This document shows positions 8,850 through 17,655 of a stretch of 64,000 bases of DNA, piece after piece (position 1 is the stretch's first letter; every line of letters starts with the position of its first letter). The stretch is taken from NCBI GenBank assembly GCA_963677165.2, contig CAXXSX010000002.1, positions 1,240,001 through 1,304,000 of the forward strand, given 5' to 3'. The notes beneath the pieces are model-generated. The model had not been told where the DNA came from. It worked only from the letters and a program-made list of their open reading frames with translations, and made no database searches. Origin of the DNA: JAFGXT01 sp963677165 (GTDB lineage Bacteria; Verrucomicrobiota; Lentisphaeria; Victivallales; SZUA-371). The translations under genes and the position numbers were made by a program.

Positions 8850-11174
8850 CTACATTTCCTGATGTTTGTGACGGGCAATAATATGATTCTGCAACTCATG
8901 TTCGATCAAACTGAATATTTGAGAATATCCTGCAACCCTGACAGGAATATTACCATAATGTTCCGGGTCCTTCTGCGCCTGGAGCAATCGGTCGGCGGAA
9001 ACAACATTCCATTGCAGTTGTCCTACACCCATTTTTACCGCAGACCGAAGTAGCTGCACCAGCACTTCCGGTCCATTAACACTCTCAATGACCGATGGAT
9101 GCAGATCTATTATTGCCGCAGAGCCTGCCGCCGCCTTATTATGTGGCATTTTTGATAAACTACTAAGCATGGAAGTCAAGCCGGCGAGATCACGTCCCTG
9201 ATGTGCTGACAGAGAATAAGCCAAAGGCTCTCCGGCCCGTCTGCCGTCCGGCAATGCTCCCACATTTTTACCGAAATCAATATTCACCAGAAAAGTAAAC
9301 AAATGAACAAACAACCTGTTATCCGGGGTACTCCAGGAATCCATCAGATTAATAAACTGATGACACTGTTCTGCGGCAAGCAAGTCGACCTCATCTTGAT
9401 CGTTTCCGTATTTGGGAGCTCCATTCAGAAGCTTATGCCTCAATGCGTCGCAATCTTTGAAGTTTTCCTTCAGCGCTTTAAGCATTCCCTCCGGACTGAT
9501 GCTGGCTTCATTATAGACAAATTTGTTTATGGCAGCAAGCGCATCGGCAGTATCAGGTACTCCCATCAGACAGAAGGAATGATAATTGTAAACCGATCCT
9601 CCGTTGGTAATGTCGCATCCCCGTTTAATGCAGTCATCCGTCAGTAGTGACAGACTGGGCAAAGGGCCGAATTCACGCTGCAGATTTTCTCCTCGACGGC
9701 AAACGTAAACGATGCGTTCCGCAAACCACTCAACCTGCTTTGCCAATGCCTGTTTGAATTCATCAAAATCTTTAAAATTGATAAATTCTCCGGTTTTGGG
9801 GCCAAGCTGTGTTCCACTGGATGGATCCATTCCATTAAATAATGCCAACTCAAGGCATTTCGCCAGATTGAACCAGCCGGAAACCGCATGCGGACTTGCC
9901 TTGCCGGGAATCGTGAGCTCAACACATCCGATCGGAGAATATTCTCGGGCATCCTCAAGAGAAATGCCACGTTCGGCAAGTGCTGGCACAAAACATTCAT
10001 CATTGAAGAAAAACGGGATTCCACCGCCTTTGATGACAATATTAGCCGACGCTAGCAGAAAATCCTCCGGCGTATTAGAATCAATCCGAACCGACAAATC
10101 CCGAATTTCACCAAATTCACTAGTGGCTTCAAGAATAATATAGCTCATCTCAGTAACAGCACTGGAACCGTCAGAATTGACTCCGCCGAGAGTAATAGCC
10201 TGCACGTCGTATTCCAAATATAACTTTGCGGCAAGCTCAATCATCAAATCAACTGCTCCTTGACGAGTAATTCTTCCCGCCGCTAGATCTGCTTGGTAAT
10301 ATGGCTCCAGAATTCGGTCAAGATGACCAATGGAATTGGCGTTAATTCCATCATCGGCACATGCCATTAAGTGGGCAAACCACAAACTCTGCACAGCTTC
10401 GCGAAATGTTGTCGCTCCATGTTCAGGAACCTTTCGGCAAGCAATAGCCATATTCGATAAGCGCGACCAATCTTCCGAGTTGTCCGTGTGTTTTGCCATT
10501 TGATCAGCCAGTTCGGCATAACGCCGTCCAAACATAATACCGGCATTGCATACAGATTTCATCGCCAGCAGAAAGCTTTCGCGCTGCGGATAATCAGGTT
10601 CGGTCATCTTATGCATTTCAAGTTCATCTTCAACTTCTTTTATTAAACCTGAATAGCCCACTTTTATGAGCTTTGCATAATCCCGAATTGAATGATTTTC
10701 AACCCAGCCGCCTCCCATGATTACAGAGCAGGTATCTGAATCCTGCCAACCGGCCAGATATGGACGAATACTGTCTTTTAATGGGCCTGGAACTGTGGCG
10801 GAATGACGTGTATTATAATTGTCTATACCAGCAGTTACTTTGTCCAGTTGAATACTGTTATCAAGCTGTTCCAAAGCTTCGGTTTGTTCCTGGCGATTCT
10901 TCAGAGTATCTCGACCAAAGATTGACCATTGTGTTGGCAGCATATGTTCACCGGCCAGTGTCCACCCCGGATAAATTGCGACAGGAGCAAGCTCGGATAG
11001 TTTTAAGACCATATCCGCTTTTATCTCTAGAAGGCATTTTTCATTAGCATCCTCCTGCATCTCCCATGCACGAAAGAAAGCCAGCTCGCGGACCATCGGA
11101 TTAAAGTCCGCAACAAATGAACCTTTGCGTTTTTTAACATCGTCTAAAATCAGTAAAAATGCTTCTTTATTCAT
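8850..11174 (-). CDS. Glycyl radical enzyme of the pyruvate formate-lyase/diol dehydratase family
   Basis: A 774-residue protein with the whole catalytic architecture of the family. The PFL-type barrel carries SPIGCVELTIPG with the thiyl radical residue Cys417 and general base Glu419. The C-terminal glycyl radical loop RVAGYSQIF places the radical Gly749 about 25 residues from the end. GCVE enzymes include glycerol and propanediol dehydratases, choline lyase, isethionate lyase and hydroxyproline dehydratase; the subtype cannot be told by eye. The radical-SAM activase usually adjacent is not present anywhere in this window. The gene is 87 nt downstream of an AraC regulator and upstream of a glycosidase operon with the same leader element. 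A role in anaerobic processing of a sugar-derived diol is plausible but inferred. Confidence 0.88.
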   Translation of the reverse strand: MNKEAFLLILDDVKKRKGSFVADFNPMVRELAFFRAWEMQEDANEKCLLEIKADMVLKLSELAPVAIYPGWTLAGEHMLPTQWSIFGRDTLKNRQEQTEALEQLDNSIQLDKVTAGIDNYNTRHSATVPGPLKDSIRPYLAGWQDSDTCSVIMGGGWVENHSIRDYAKLIKVGYSGLIKEVEDELEMHKMTEPDYPQRESFLLAMKSVCNAGIMFGRRYAELADQMAKHTDNSEDWSRLSNMAIACRKVPEHGATTFREAVQSLWFAHLMACADDGINANSIGHLDRILEPYYQADLAAGRITRQGAVDLMIELAAKLYLEYDVQAITLGGVNSDGSSAVTEMSYIILEATSEFGEIRDLSVRIDSNTPEDFLLASANIVIKGGGIPFFFNDECFVPALAERGISLEDAREYSPIGCVELTIPGKASPHAVSGWFNLAKCLELALFNGMDPSSGTQLGPKTGEFINFKDFDEFKQALAKQVEWFAERIVYVCRRGENLQREFGPLPSLSLLTDDCIKRGCDITNGGSVYNYHSFCLMGVPDTADALAAINKFVYNEASISPEGMLKALKENFKDCDALRHKLLNGAPKYGNDQDEVDLLAAEQCHQFINLMDSWSTPDNRLFVHLFTFLVNIDFGKNVGALPDGRRAGEPLAYSLSAHQGRDLAGLTSMLSSLSKMPHNKAAAGSAAIIDLHPSVIESVNGPEVLVQLLRSAVKMGVGQLQWNVVSADRLLQAQKDPEHYGNIPVRVAGYSQIFSLIEHELQNHIIARHKHQEM

Positions 11175-11261
11175 AAAAAAAATACTCCTCTTTGGTTGGG
11201 CTGGAGATAATTATAATGGCAAGAAACAGATTTATCTTTGCCCTGACGTTCAGAGTTTTGT

Positions 11262-12185
11262 CTATTCATCCATTTTATGTTTTGCCCGTATTCTGCCGGG
11301 AGTGCGTCCGGAAATTTGTTTAAAGATTCTTGTAAAATGATGAACATTCGCAAAGCCGCAGCGACGTGCAATCTCTTTTATTGGCAGATCACTATATACA
11401 AGTTCAGCCATTGCCAGTTCAACCCGACAGTTGTTGAGATACTTATGAGGGGTCATTCCGACGTTATCAACAAAAATGCTGCAAAACAGTGATCGGCTTA
11501 CCCCTGCAACCTGTGCAAGTTCCTCCAGCGAATACAAATTTTCAGGATGTGTTTTGATGTGTTTTATCGCCTTATCCACAGCTCGTCTGTGGTCAAGTGA
11601 TTTAACAGTACTCTGTTCATTTTCCAGATTGGCATACAACAGCGAAATTATTTTCAGCATAAGCCCTCTTCGCCGTAAAGCCGCGGCATTTCCCTGAAGC
11701 CAGGCTACTGACATCAATTCAAAAAAGGTTTGCTCATAAGATTGGTAGTTATTGAGTTTCTGATATTCAGGCAGATCAGCAGGAAGTTTTTCTTTAAACA
11801 CATCATCGTCATCAGGACAGGGGTACGAACAATGTGATTTGTCTATTTCTATCAGATCGAAATGTAGATTTAGCATTCGCCCTGAAATTTTATTCATTTT
11901 GAATTCTGAATAGTCACCAGGTCTGCGAAGGAAGACCGTTCTAGGCTCAATAGGATAGCTTTTCCCATCAATTATATACTCTCCGGTTCCGGAATAGAAG
12001 TAATGTAAAGCATGATCTCCGATACGATCCTTACGATGATGCCAGCATGGTATGGTGTTGCGAAAATCATGAGCAAGTCGCAAATACGGCGACCACATCG
12101 GCATAGAATTATTTGCAGGCGGACATCGCCAAAAAGCATCTATATTATCTCTGGTTCCCAAATCAATACTCCTACATATTTGCAT
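11262..12185 (-). CDS. AraC-family transcriptional regulator
   Basis: About 300 residues: an N-terminal cupin-like sugar-sensing domain (HYFYSGTGEYIIDG near residue 70), and a C-terminal double helix-turn-helix (SLEELAQVAGVSRSLFCSIF, then IKEIARRCGFANVHHFTRIF). Start is ambiguous. The ATG at 12185 lies inside the 42-bp element duplicated upstream of the LacI gene. A TTG at 12161 has a better placed AGGAG six nt upstream and may be the real start (299 residues). Located 87 nt upstream of the glycyl radical enzyme gene, same strand, so it most likely activates that gene in response to a sugar. Confidence 0.9.
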   Translation of the reverse strand: MQICRSIDLGTRDNIDAFWRCPPANNSMPMWSPYLRLAHDFRNTIPCWHHRKDRIGDHALHYFYSGTGEYIIDGKSYPIEPRTVFLRRPGDYSEFKMNKISGRMLNLHFDLIEIDKSHCSYPCPDDDDVFKEKLPADLPEYQKLNNYQSYEQTFFELMSVAWLQGNAAALRRRGLMLKIISLLYANLENEQSTVKSLDHRRAVDKAIKHIKTHPENLYSLEELAQVAGVSRSLFCSIFVDNVGMTPHKYLNNCRVELAMAELVYSDLPIKEIARRCGFANVHHFTRIFKQISGRTPGRIRAKHKMDE

Positions 12186-12220
12186 TGCTTTAACCTATTT
12201 TAAATATATTTTAAATGATT
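12179..12220 (-). promoter_or_regulatory. 42-bp conserved upstream element, copy 2 (before AraC gene)
   Basis: Second copy of the element at 8656-8697. The first 25 and last 14 positions are identical and differences cluster in three central bases. Here the right half holds two direct ATTTTAAAT-like repeats. Same orientation and similar distance to the downstream regulator gene as copy 1, which argues for function rather than chance. Confidence 0.6.
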
Positions 12221-12581
12221 AAAAGCAAAAATGCAAGAGTGATACAAAGAATCAAAATATCATTGTGCGAAAAGCTTCTTAACAATATTATGCAAATCAC
12301 TGACGGCAGAAGCCGTAGAGGCAAATATTCGTTTGCGCTCAGAATCTGATATGTTGCGATAGCAAACCGATAGAAATTATATCATTTTGAAAATAGAAAT
12401 ATGGAAAGCGGCAAAGCTTCAAATCGAGCTTCATAATACGGATTCCTCCTTTATTCCGAAATGCTGTTCCTACTTTTCCCTGTCTTCCGGGAACTCGCTG
12501 TTGAATTTTGTCTGCGTCATGGTGTCCGGGACATTGCAAGTGATAATTATCTCCTGAATTGTTGGAGACAAGGCTGTCATT
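12221..12581. other. Non-coding, probably decayed sequence
   Basis: No intact gene seen. A short minus-strand stretch around 12270-12370 can be read as SDSERKRIFASTASAVSDLH without a start codon, and a plus-strand stretch at 12460-12560 is open for about 30 codons. Both look like remnants. Directly downstream is the rhamnosidase fragment, so the whole interval is probably eroded gene sequence. Confidence 0.4.
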
Positions 12582-12917
12582 TTGAGGGCTTTTACCATGT
12601 TCGACGGATCAAGATTGAGTCCTTCCTTGGCCGGTATTAATATATCAGAGTTTGCACCCGGATTTGCAGAATTATGCGTTCGACCATTTTTTCCTGACTC
12701 GTTGCGCTGGGTGGAAGCCTCTGTTAATACTGTTCGTGGACGCGTCGCTTCATCCTGGTATCGGGAAGGCGACTTGATTCAATGGCATCTGACACTTCCG
12801 GCAAACACTCAGGCTCAAGTGGTGTTGCCTTCCACAATTTATCTTGTTTCTGAGCCTGTGAAAGCAACCTTTTGCCTGGGTTCTGGAAACCACATGCTGG
12901 AGCTTGTATGCAAATAA
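12582..12917 (+). pseudogene. C-terminal fragment of a GH78 alpha-L-rhamnosidase
   Basis: The frame encodes about 110 residues matching only the C-terminal beta-sandwich of bacterial alpha-L-rhamnosidases: FAPGFAELCVRPFFPDSLRW, VNTVRGRVASSW and LTLPANTQAQVVLP. These correspond to the conserved PGF...RP...L..A...V.T..G.I.SSW and VPAN..A.V.LP blocks of that domain. The catalytic barrel is absent and the frame is closed by TGA at 12555-12557, with only a weak TTG available as start. It therefore represents the tail of a deleted gene. It is the only trace of rhamnose-linked glycan degradation in the window and sits behind the AraC-glycyl radical enzyme pair. Confidence 0.7.
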
Positions 12918-13159
12918 TCGTTACATCTCTATCAGGAGGATTACTGGTATAACATTTTGCATTCAGCAAACTGATATCACTATGATCAAGTCTGCAATCA
13001 CTTATTTGATTCAGGATGTCAGGTAAAATATCATTTCTCCGCCTGTGACAAGTCTAAAAACTATTTTTTTAATCCTGCAGTTTGCCATGCAGGGGTATTG
13101 TTGCCAACAATTTTGATGACATGACGCATCCGAAAGATTTAATTTTTCGACTCTAAGAT
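12918..13159. other. Intergenic sequence without recognisable gene
   Basis: Between the rhamnosidase fragment and the terminator I see no ORF with convincing protein signature, and no tRNA or repeat. Confidence 0.5.
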
Positions 13160-13194
13160 ACCTCGTGGCTTTTGTCACGAGGTTCTTTTTTTTA
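13160..13194 (+). terminator. Rho-independent terminator
   Basis: ACCTCGTG pairs with CACGAGGT around an 8-nt loop, followed by TTCTTTTTTTTT. The T-tract is on the plus strand, so it probably terminated the former rhamnosidase transcript. Confidence 0.8.
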
Positions 13195-13266
13195 TTCGTA
13201 TAGGACAACCGTTTTTATTTGTTTTTGTTATCTTTACGATATTTCAGTTTTGACATAGCACATACA

Positions 13267-14055
13267 TTAATCGGAAATACGAAATACATGGATTGATATT
13301 TCATGCAATATATTAAATTTTTCAGAAGTAATATTTGATAAGAGTTCCTGCAATTCATTATCAAATTTTTTAACACTTTCTATGGGTAAACTGGCAGCGA
13401 CTCCACGGCAGGCTCTAATTCTGCCTCGCCAGGATTCATAATCATATGGAATTGGTTCAATGAACTTTTGAAATGTTAGCAGAGAATAGTCAGAAAAACA
13501 TTTAAAAGTATGCCCGTTTCTATTTTCTTTAAAATGGGCCCCTTTCCAATCAGGATTATATTTTAAGACTAAATCTTCCGTTTGCTTGGCTATTTTGTCT
13601 TCAAACGGCAGCCAGTTGAAATGCATTAATAATATTTTGCCTCTGGGAATTAACCATTTTTCTAATTTTGGCAGTAGTACTCCTGAGTCAAAATATAGCC
13701 AGCATTGCCCTGCGGAGACAATGTCAAAAGAGTTACTTTCAAACTCACAATTTTCTATTGATTCAGAAAAGAAATTAATTTTAACGTTATCAGAATCTGA
13801 CATTTTTTTTGCAGCAGCAATTTGCTCGGAGGCAATATCAACACCAGTAACAACAGCTCCATTCTTAGCGAAATTTCTGGCCAATTCACCAGTTCCGGTT
13901 CCAAGATCTAATATTCTCTGATTCGGTGTTCCAATCCCAATTCCAGCTAAGTAATCCCATACAAATTTCGGATATCCCTTTCTGTATTGGCTATAATCTT
14001 TTGATGTATTTCCCCAATCAAACTCTCTGGAATTATCAATGTGTTTTATTTTCAT
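13267..14055 (-). CDS. Class I SAM-dependent methyltransferase
   Basis: 262 residues with the Rossmann methyltransferase signature: motif I ILDLGTGTGELARNFAKNGA (about residues 47-66), VTGVDIA for the ribose-binding acidic end of strand 2, and FDIVSAGQCWLYF for the post-II region. The residues around WLPFEDKIAKQTEDLVLKY and the late SWRGRIRACRGV block match the general UbiE/small-molecule methyltransferase type rather than an RNA or DNA enzyme. Substrate unknown. Monocistronic, divergent from the deaminase gene at 14191, with about 135 nt between them. Confidence 0.85.
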   Translation of the reverse strand: MKIKHIDNSREFDWGNTSKDYSQYRKGYPKFVWDYLAGIGIGTPNQRILDLGTGTGELARNFAKNGAVVTGVDIASEQIAAAKKMSDSDNVKINFFSESIENCEFESNSFDIVSAGQCWLYFDSGVLLPKLEKWLIPRGKILLMHFNWLPFEDKIAKQTEDLVLKYNPDWKGAHFKENRNGHTFKCFSDYSLLTFQKFIEPIPYDYESWRGRIRACRGVAASLPIESVKKFDNELQELLSNITSEKFNILHEISIHVFRISD

Positions 14056-14190
14056 AACATTTCTTTATTTGATATGCAAGATACCAAGTTTCGTTGTATT
14101 TGATTTCGATATAAAAAATAACATAAAAAATAGATACTTTCAATAGTTTGTGATAATATACATACGAGTTAGAAAATACGGAGTAATATT

Positions 14191-14589
14191 ATGAATGATA
14201 ACCTGATTTTTTCACCGGAAGAGCAAGCATTGATTGATTCTGCTAAGAGTGTTCTTGGTAAAATAGATCTTGGCGAAGACTTGACTGCCGGAACCGTTGC
14301 TGCCGCGCTGCGTACGGATAAAGGTAACGTTTATACCGGAATATGTATAGACTTGAGTTGCGGATTGGGCTTTTGTGCTGAAGTAGCGGCGATGGCTGAG
14401 ATGTTGAAACATCGGGAAACCCAGGTGGTTTCTATTGTCGCTGTCGGCGGAAGCGGTATTATGAGTCCATGCGGAAGGTGCCGGGAAACTCTTGCCCAGA
14501 TTAACCCGCAGAATTTTTCCTGTAAAATCCTGCTTCCTGAAGGTCTAACAGCTTCGTTGCGTGAATTACTGCCGGAACATTGGCTTTAA
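14191..14589 (+). CDS. Cytidine/blasticidin-deaminase-like zinc hydrolase
   Basis: A 132-residue single-domain deaminase. Zinc motifs are complete: Cys62-Ala-Glu64 (CAEVAA) with Glu64 as proton shuttle, and Pro93-Cys94-Gly-Arg-Cys97. This is the homotetrameric cytidine deaminase pattern with Cys as first ligand. Blasticidin deaminases have the same layout, so the substrate could be cytidine/deoxycytidine or a related nucleoside. A cytosolic pyrimidine-salvage role is the default. Preceded by GGAGTAAT near the start. Confidence 0.85.
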   Translation: MNDNLIFSPEEQALIDSAKSVLGKIDLGEDLTAGTVAAALRTDKGNVYTGICIDLSCGLGFCAEVAAMAEMLKHRETQVVSIVAVGGSGIMSPCGRCRETLAQINPQNFSCKILLPEGLTASLRELLPEHWL

Positions 14590-14705
14590 TAACGATAAGA
14601 TATTTGGGGGTTTTTGCCGAAAATCTCTTGTGAGGTTGATTTTAGGGGGGCGTGAAGTTATTTTATTATAATAACAGTAAAATGAGAGTTAGTATTTTTA
14701 TTTCT

Positions 14706-14763
14706 GCTTCCGTAGCGCGAAGCGCGGAGTATGAAGCAGTACTAACGCCATCCGTCGTACGGA
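14706..14763 (-). repeat. Dispersed intergenic repeat, copy 1
   Basis: Read on the minus strand it starts TCCGTACGACGGA and continues through GCTTCATACT to CGGAAGC. The same series of blocks in the same order occurs on the plus strand at 25530-25592. It ends 13 nt before the yihY start codon. Copies 1 and 2 are inverted relative to each other and bracket the V-ATPase region. Confidence 0.65.
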
Positions 14764-14776
14764 TTGAGGGGAAAAT

Positions 14777-16138
14777 ATGAAATCATATATCAGTCGGGCA
14801 AAGGATTTTTTTGAAAAAGATATCTGGTCGTTCAGAGTTGCCGATATTGTCGGTATCAGATCACTTGGAATAAAATTACTGCGGGTTATTGTACTTGCCA
14901 TTAAGGATTTTTTCCGTGATCAATGTCAGATACGGGCTTCGGCGTTAACATTTTACTCCGTTCTTTCCGTAGTTCCGGTTGTGGCAATGCTGTTCGCTGT
15001 ATCAAAGGGCTTTGGACTGCAAACTGTTCTAAAAGATTCGTTGCTGCAAAAGTTTGGAGAGGAACAACAGCAACAGATAGTTAATCAAATCTTTGATTAC
15101 GCCGAAAATATGCTCAATAATGCCAAGGGAGGAGTTATTGCCGGAATCGGGGTGTTTATCCTGCTGTATTCGGTAATCAAACTATTCAGCAATATAGAAG
15201 TTTCCTTTAATCACATCTGGCGGGTAAAGAACAATCGTCCGTTCTGGTTGAAATTGCGTGACTACCTGATCATTGTGGTTCTGGCGGCGGTGGCGATCGT
15301 GTTTTCCAGCAGTCTGACGGTATTTATTTCCACTCACCTCAAAAGTATAGCTGAACAATATGAAGTTATTGGAGCGGTAAGCGCTCCATTTGTGTTTGTG
15401 GTAATTAAATTATTGCCGTTTGTTGTTATGTGGATATTCTTCTCTATTTTATACAAATTTATGCCGAATACAAAAGTTACTTACGGGTCAGCATTTGTGG
15501 CCGGAGTTATTGTTGGTACCGTTTTCCAGCTAATCCAGGTCTTTTTCATTTATATTCAGGTAATGGTGTCCCGGTCCAGCGCGATTTACGGCAGTTTGTC
15601 GGCGCTGCCGCTGTTTTTTCTATGGACTCAGATTACCTGGACGTTGGTTCTGTTTGGTGCGGAACTGGCTTTTGCCCACCAGAATTCCGATAACTTTGAA
15701 TTTGAAATTTATACCGATAAAATAAGTAATAACGCGTTCCGAACATATATGGTAAAGACGGCGGCATTTCTGGTTCAGAACTTTTTCAAGGGCAATCCAC
15801 CGTGTGGAATTGACGAAATATCCAAGGCATGCCGTATGTCGATCGGGCTTTCCAGAAAAATAATTTATACGTTAATCGACGCGAATGTCGTGTGCGAATC
15901 CATTAATCATGACGATAACGACTCCATTGTTTACCAGCCAGCATGTAACGCCGGAGAAGTTACTATTTTTGAGCTGTTTCGTACAATAGATGAAAAAGGA
16001 ATGGACGGTATTGAGCCGGAAGACGATGATTATAAACGTATTTCCGGGCAAATTAAAGGGATGACGTCACCCGTAAAAAGCTCAAAAGCTAATATTAAAT
16101 TGAGAGACATAAAACTTTCCAAGGGCATGTTTTCATGA
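14777..16138 (+). CDS. yihY: YihY/BrkB-family inner membrane protein
   Basis: 453 residues. The YihY core covers roughly 45-310 with six predicted membrane helices; the diagnostic segment is QIRASALTFYSVLSVVPVVA followed by FGLQTVL, and later SRSSAIYGSLSALPLFFLW. A cytoplasmic C-terminal domain (about 320-453) contains a winged-helix-like stretch (GIDEISKACRMSIGLSRKII). Family members were once called tRNase BN/virulence factor BrkB; molecular role is unsettled. The stop overlaps the start of the downstream FAD oxidoreductase gene (ATGA), so the two are coupled. Confidence 0.9.
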   Translation: MKSYISRAKDFFEKDIWSFRVADIVGIRSLGIKLLRVIVLAIKDFFRDQCQIRASALTFYSVLSVVPVVAMLFAVSKGFGLQTVLKDSLLQKFGEEQQQQIVNQIFDYAENMLNNAKGGVIAGIGVFILLYSVIKLFSNIEVSFNHIWRVKNNRPFWLKLRDYLIIVVLAAVAIVFSSSLTVFISTHLKSIAEQYEVIGAVSAPFVFVVIKLLPFVVMWIFFSILYKFMPNTKVTYGSAFVAGVIVGTVFQLIQVFFIYIQVMVSRSSAIYGSLSALPLFFLWTQITWTLVLFGAELAFAHQNSDNFEFEIYTDKISNNAFRTYMVKTAAFLVQNFFKGNPPCGIDEISKACRMSIGLSRKIIYTLIDANVVCESINHDDNDSIVYQPACNAGEVTIFELFRTIDEKGMDGIEPEDDDYKRISGQIKGMTSPVKSSKANIKLRDIKLSKGMFS

Positions 16139-17529
16139 AATACGATACTATTATCATAGGGGCCGGCATGTCCGGACTTGCGGCCGGAATACGGCTGGCA
16201 CATTTTGAAAAGAAAGTTCTAATCTGCGAACAGCATTATCGCGAGGGTGGGCTTAATTCATATTACGACCGGAACAATTTTAAACTGGAATCCGGCCTTC
16301 ATGCTATGACGAATTTTGTGCCGCGCGGAGCGAAGAAATCTATGCCGATGATGAAAATTCTGCGGCAGCTTAAAATCCCTTATGACGCGCTTGAACTGCG
16401 TGAACAACTTCATTCATCTATCCGGTTTCCCGAGTGCAGTCTACAGTTCAGTAATGATTATGAAGAGTTTAAACAGAATGTGTCGAAACTGTTTCCGGAA
16501 GAGATCGACAATCTGATTAAGCTTGATCAATTTATGCAGGAATATAACGCGATCAAAATGGAAAACAGTTATACTTCTGCCAGAGAAGTTGTCGCGGAAT
16601 ATATCTCTGATCCGGTTTTAACCGACATGATATTTTGTCCGTTGATGTATTACGGCAGCGCCAGCGAAAACGATATGGACCTGGCCCAGTTTGTCTTGCT
16701 CTATCGGAGCGTATTTCATGAGGGATTTTGTCGTCCGGCATCGAATGGCATACGCCACATTCTTGGACTCCTGATGCAGCGTTATCAGGAAAGCGGCGGT
16801 GAGCTTCAGTTGAACTGCGGAATTAAAAGCATTAAGTGTAAAGACGGTCGGGCATATGCGGTGGAAACTGTTGCTGGAGATATTATCGAGGCGGACAATA
16901 TACTTTCTTCTGCCGGGGCATGTGAGACATTCAATATGTGCGAGATTCCGATTACAGGTATTATGCTGCCGAGAGAAGGCCAGCTGGCATTTCTGGAATC
17001 AATGGTGATCGTTGAAGAACAATTCGATTTTAACTGCAATGATACCATTATCTTCTTCAATAACGCGGATCGGTTTAACTTTAGTAACCCCAAAGAATTA
17101 TGTGATTATAACAGTGGGATCATATGCTTTCCGCATAATTTCAAGTTTGAGCACGGTGATGCCGTGCCGGATAAAACCATTCGAGTTTCTTTGATTGCCA
17201 ACAGCCATGCCTGGCACACGATGTCTGATGACGAATATGAACTGAATAAGGCGGGCGCGTCGCTCAAGGCGATTCAGTGTGCAGAGGAAGTTACCGGTTC
17301 TGAGGGAATCATGTTTCATGCCAGACAAACCGATTGTTTTACTCCTAAAACCGTGACCCGGTTTGCCAGTAAGGTCAACGGCGCAATCTATGGTTCGCCG
17401 ACAAAATACCGGGATGGAAGAACGCATCTGCCGAATTTGTATTTATGTGGAACGGATCAGGGATTTTTGGGAATTACCGGAGCCATGCTCAGCGGCGTAT
17501 CAATTGCCAATACTTACCTGATGCTTTAA
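16135..17529 (+). CDS. FAD-dependent oxidoreductase, phytoene desaturase/carotenoid isomerase-like
   Basis: 464 residues. The N-terminus has the dinucleotide-binding fold TIIIGAGMSGLAAGIRLAHF, followed by the acidic CEQHYREGGLNS typical of the phytoene desaturase superfamily. The C-terminus NLYLCGTDQGFLGITGAMLSG is the family's FAD-closing motif (GxGxxGxxxSG). Middle residues form the substrate domain (CRPASNGIRHILGLLMQRY). No carotenoid synthesis genes neighbour it. Related proteins act on carotenoids, retinoids or other lipids, so the substrate is not assignable. Starts within the stop of yihY. Confidence 0.85.
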   Translation: MKYDTIIIGAGMSGLAAGIRLAHFEKKVLICEQHYREGGLNSYYDRNNFKLESGLHAMTNFVPRGAKKSMPMMKILRQLKIPYDALELREQLHSSIRFPECSLQFSNDYEEFKQNVSKLFPEEIDNLIKLDQFMQEYNAIKMENSYTSAREVVAEYISDPVLTDMIFCPLMYYGSASENDMDLAQFVLLYRSVFHEGFCRPASNGIRHILGLLMQRYQESGGELQLNCGIKSIKCKDGRAYAVETVAGDIIEADNILSSAGACETFNMCEIPITGIMLPREGQLAFLESMVIVEEQFDFNCNDTIIFFNNADRFNFSNPKELCDYNSGIICFPHNFKFEHGDAVPDKTIRVSLIANSHAWHTMSDDEYELNKAGASLKAIQCAEEVTGSEGIMFHARQTDCFTPKTVTRFASKVNGAIYGSPTKYRDGRTHLPNLYLCGTDQGFLGITGAMLSGVSIANTYLML

Positions 17530-17577
17530 GTTATTGCCGCTTGCCTCATCACTGCGGCAAAGCTGTACCATTAAAGG

Positions 17578-17646
17578 ACGGTTCCGAAGCAATTCCCCTG
17601 TCTCCCCCCTCCGCCAGACCAAAAAGGAATATCACTTCGGAACCGT
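17578..17646. repeat. 12-bp inverted repeat with 45-nt loop
   Basis: ACGGTTCCGAAG at 17578-17589 pairs perfectly with CTTCGGAACCGT at 17635-17646. It lies between the convergent oxidoreductase and the small hypothetical gene. No T-tract follows, so it is not a plain terminator. A folded RNA end or a small palindromic repeat are alternatives. Confidence 0.5.
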
Positions 17647-17655
17647 ATGAAAATG

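Noticed and set aside
12339..12539. 66-codon minus-strand frame in the decayed region
   Set aside because: No recognisable motif or ribosome site; interval looks like eroded sequence.
14191..14589. Deaminase as a phage-defence or toxin effector
   Set aside because: Complete housekeeping-type CAE/PCxxC motifs, correct size for cytidine deaminase and no defence neighbours.
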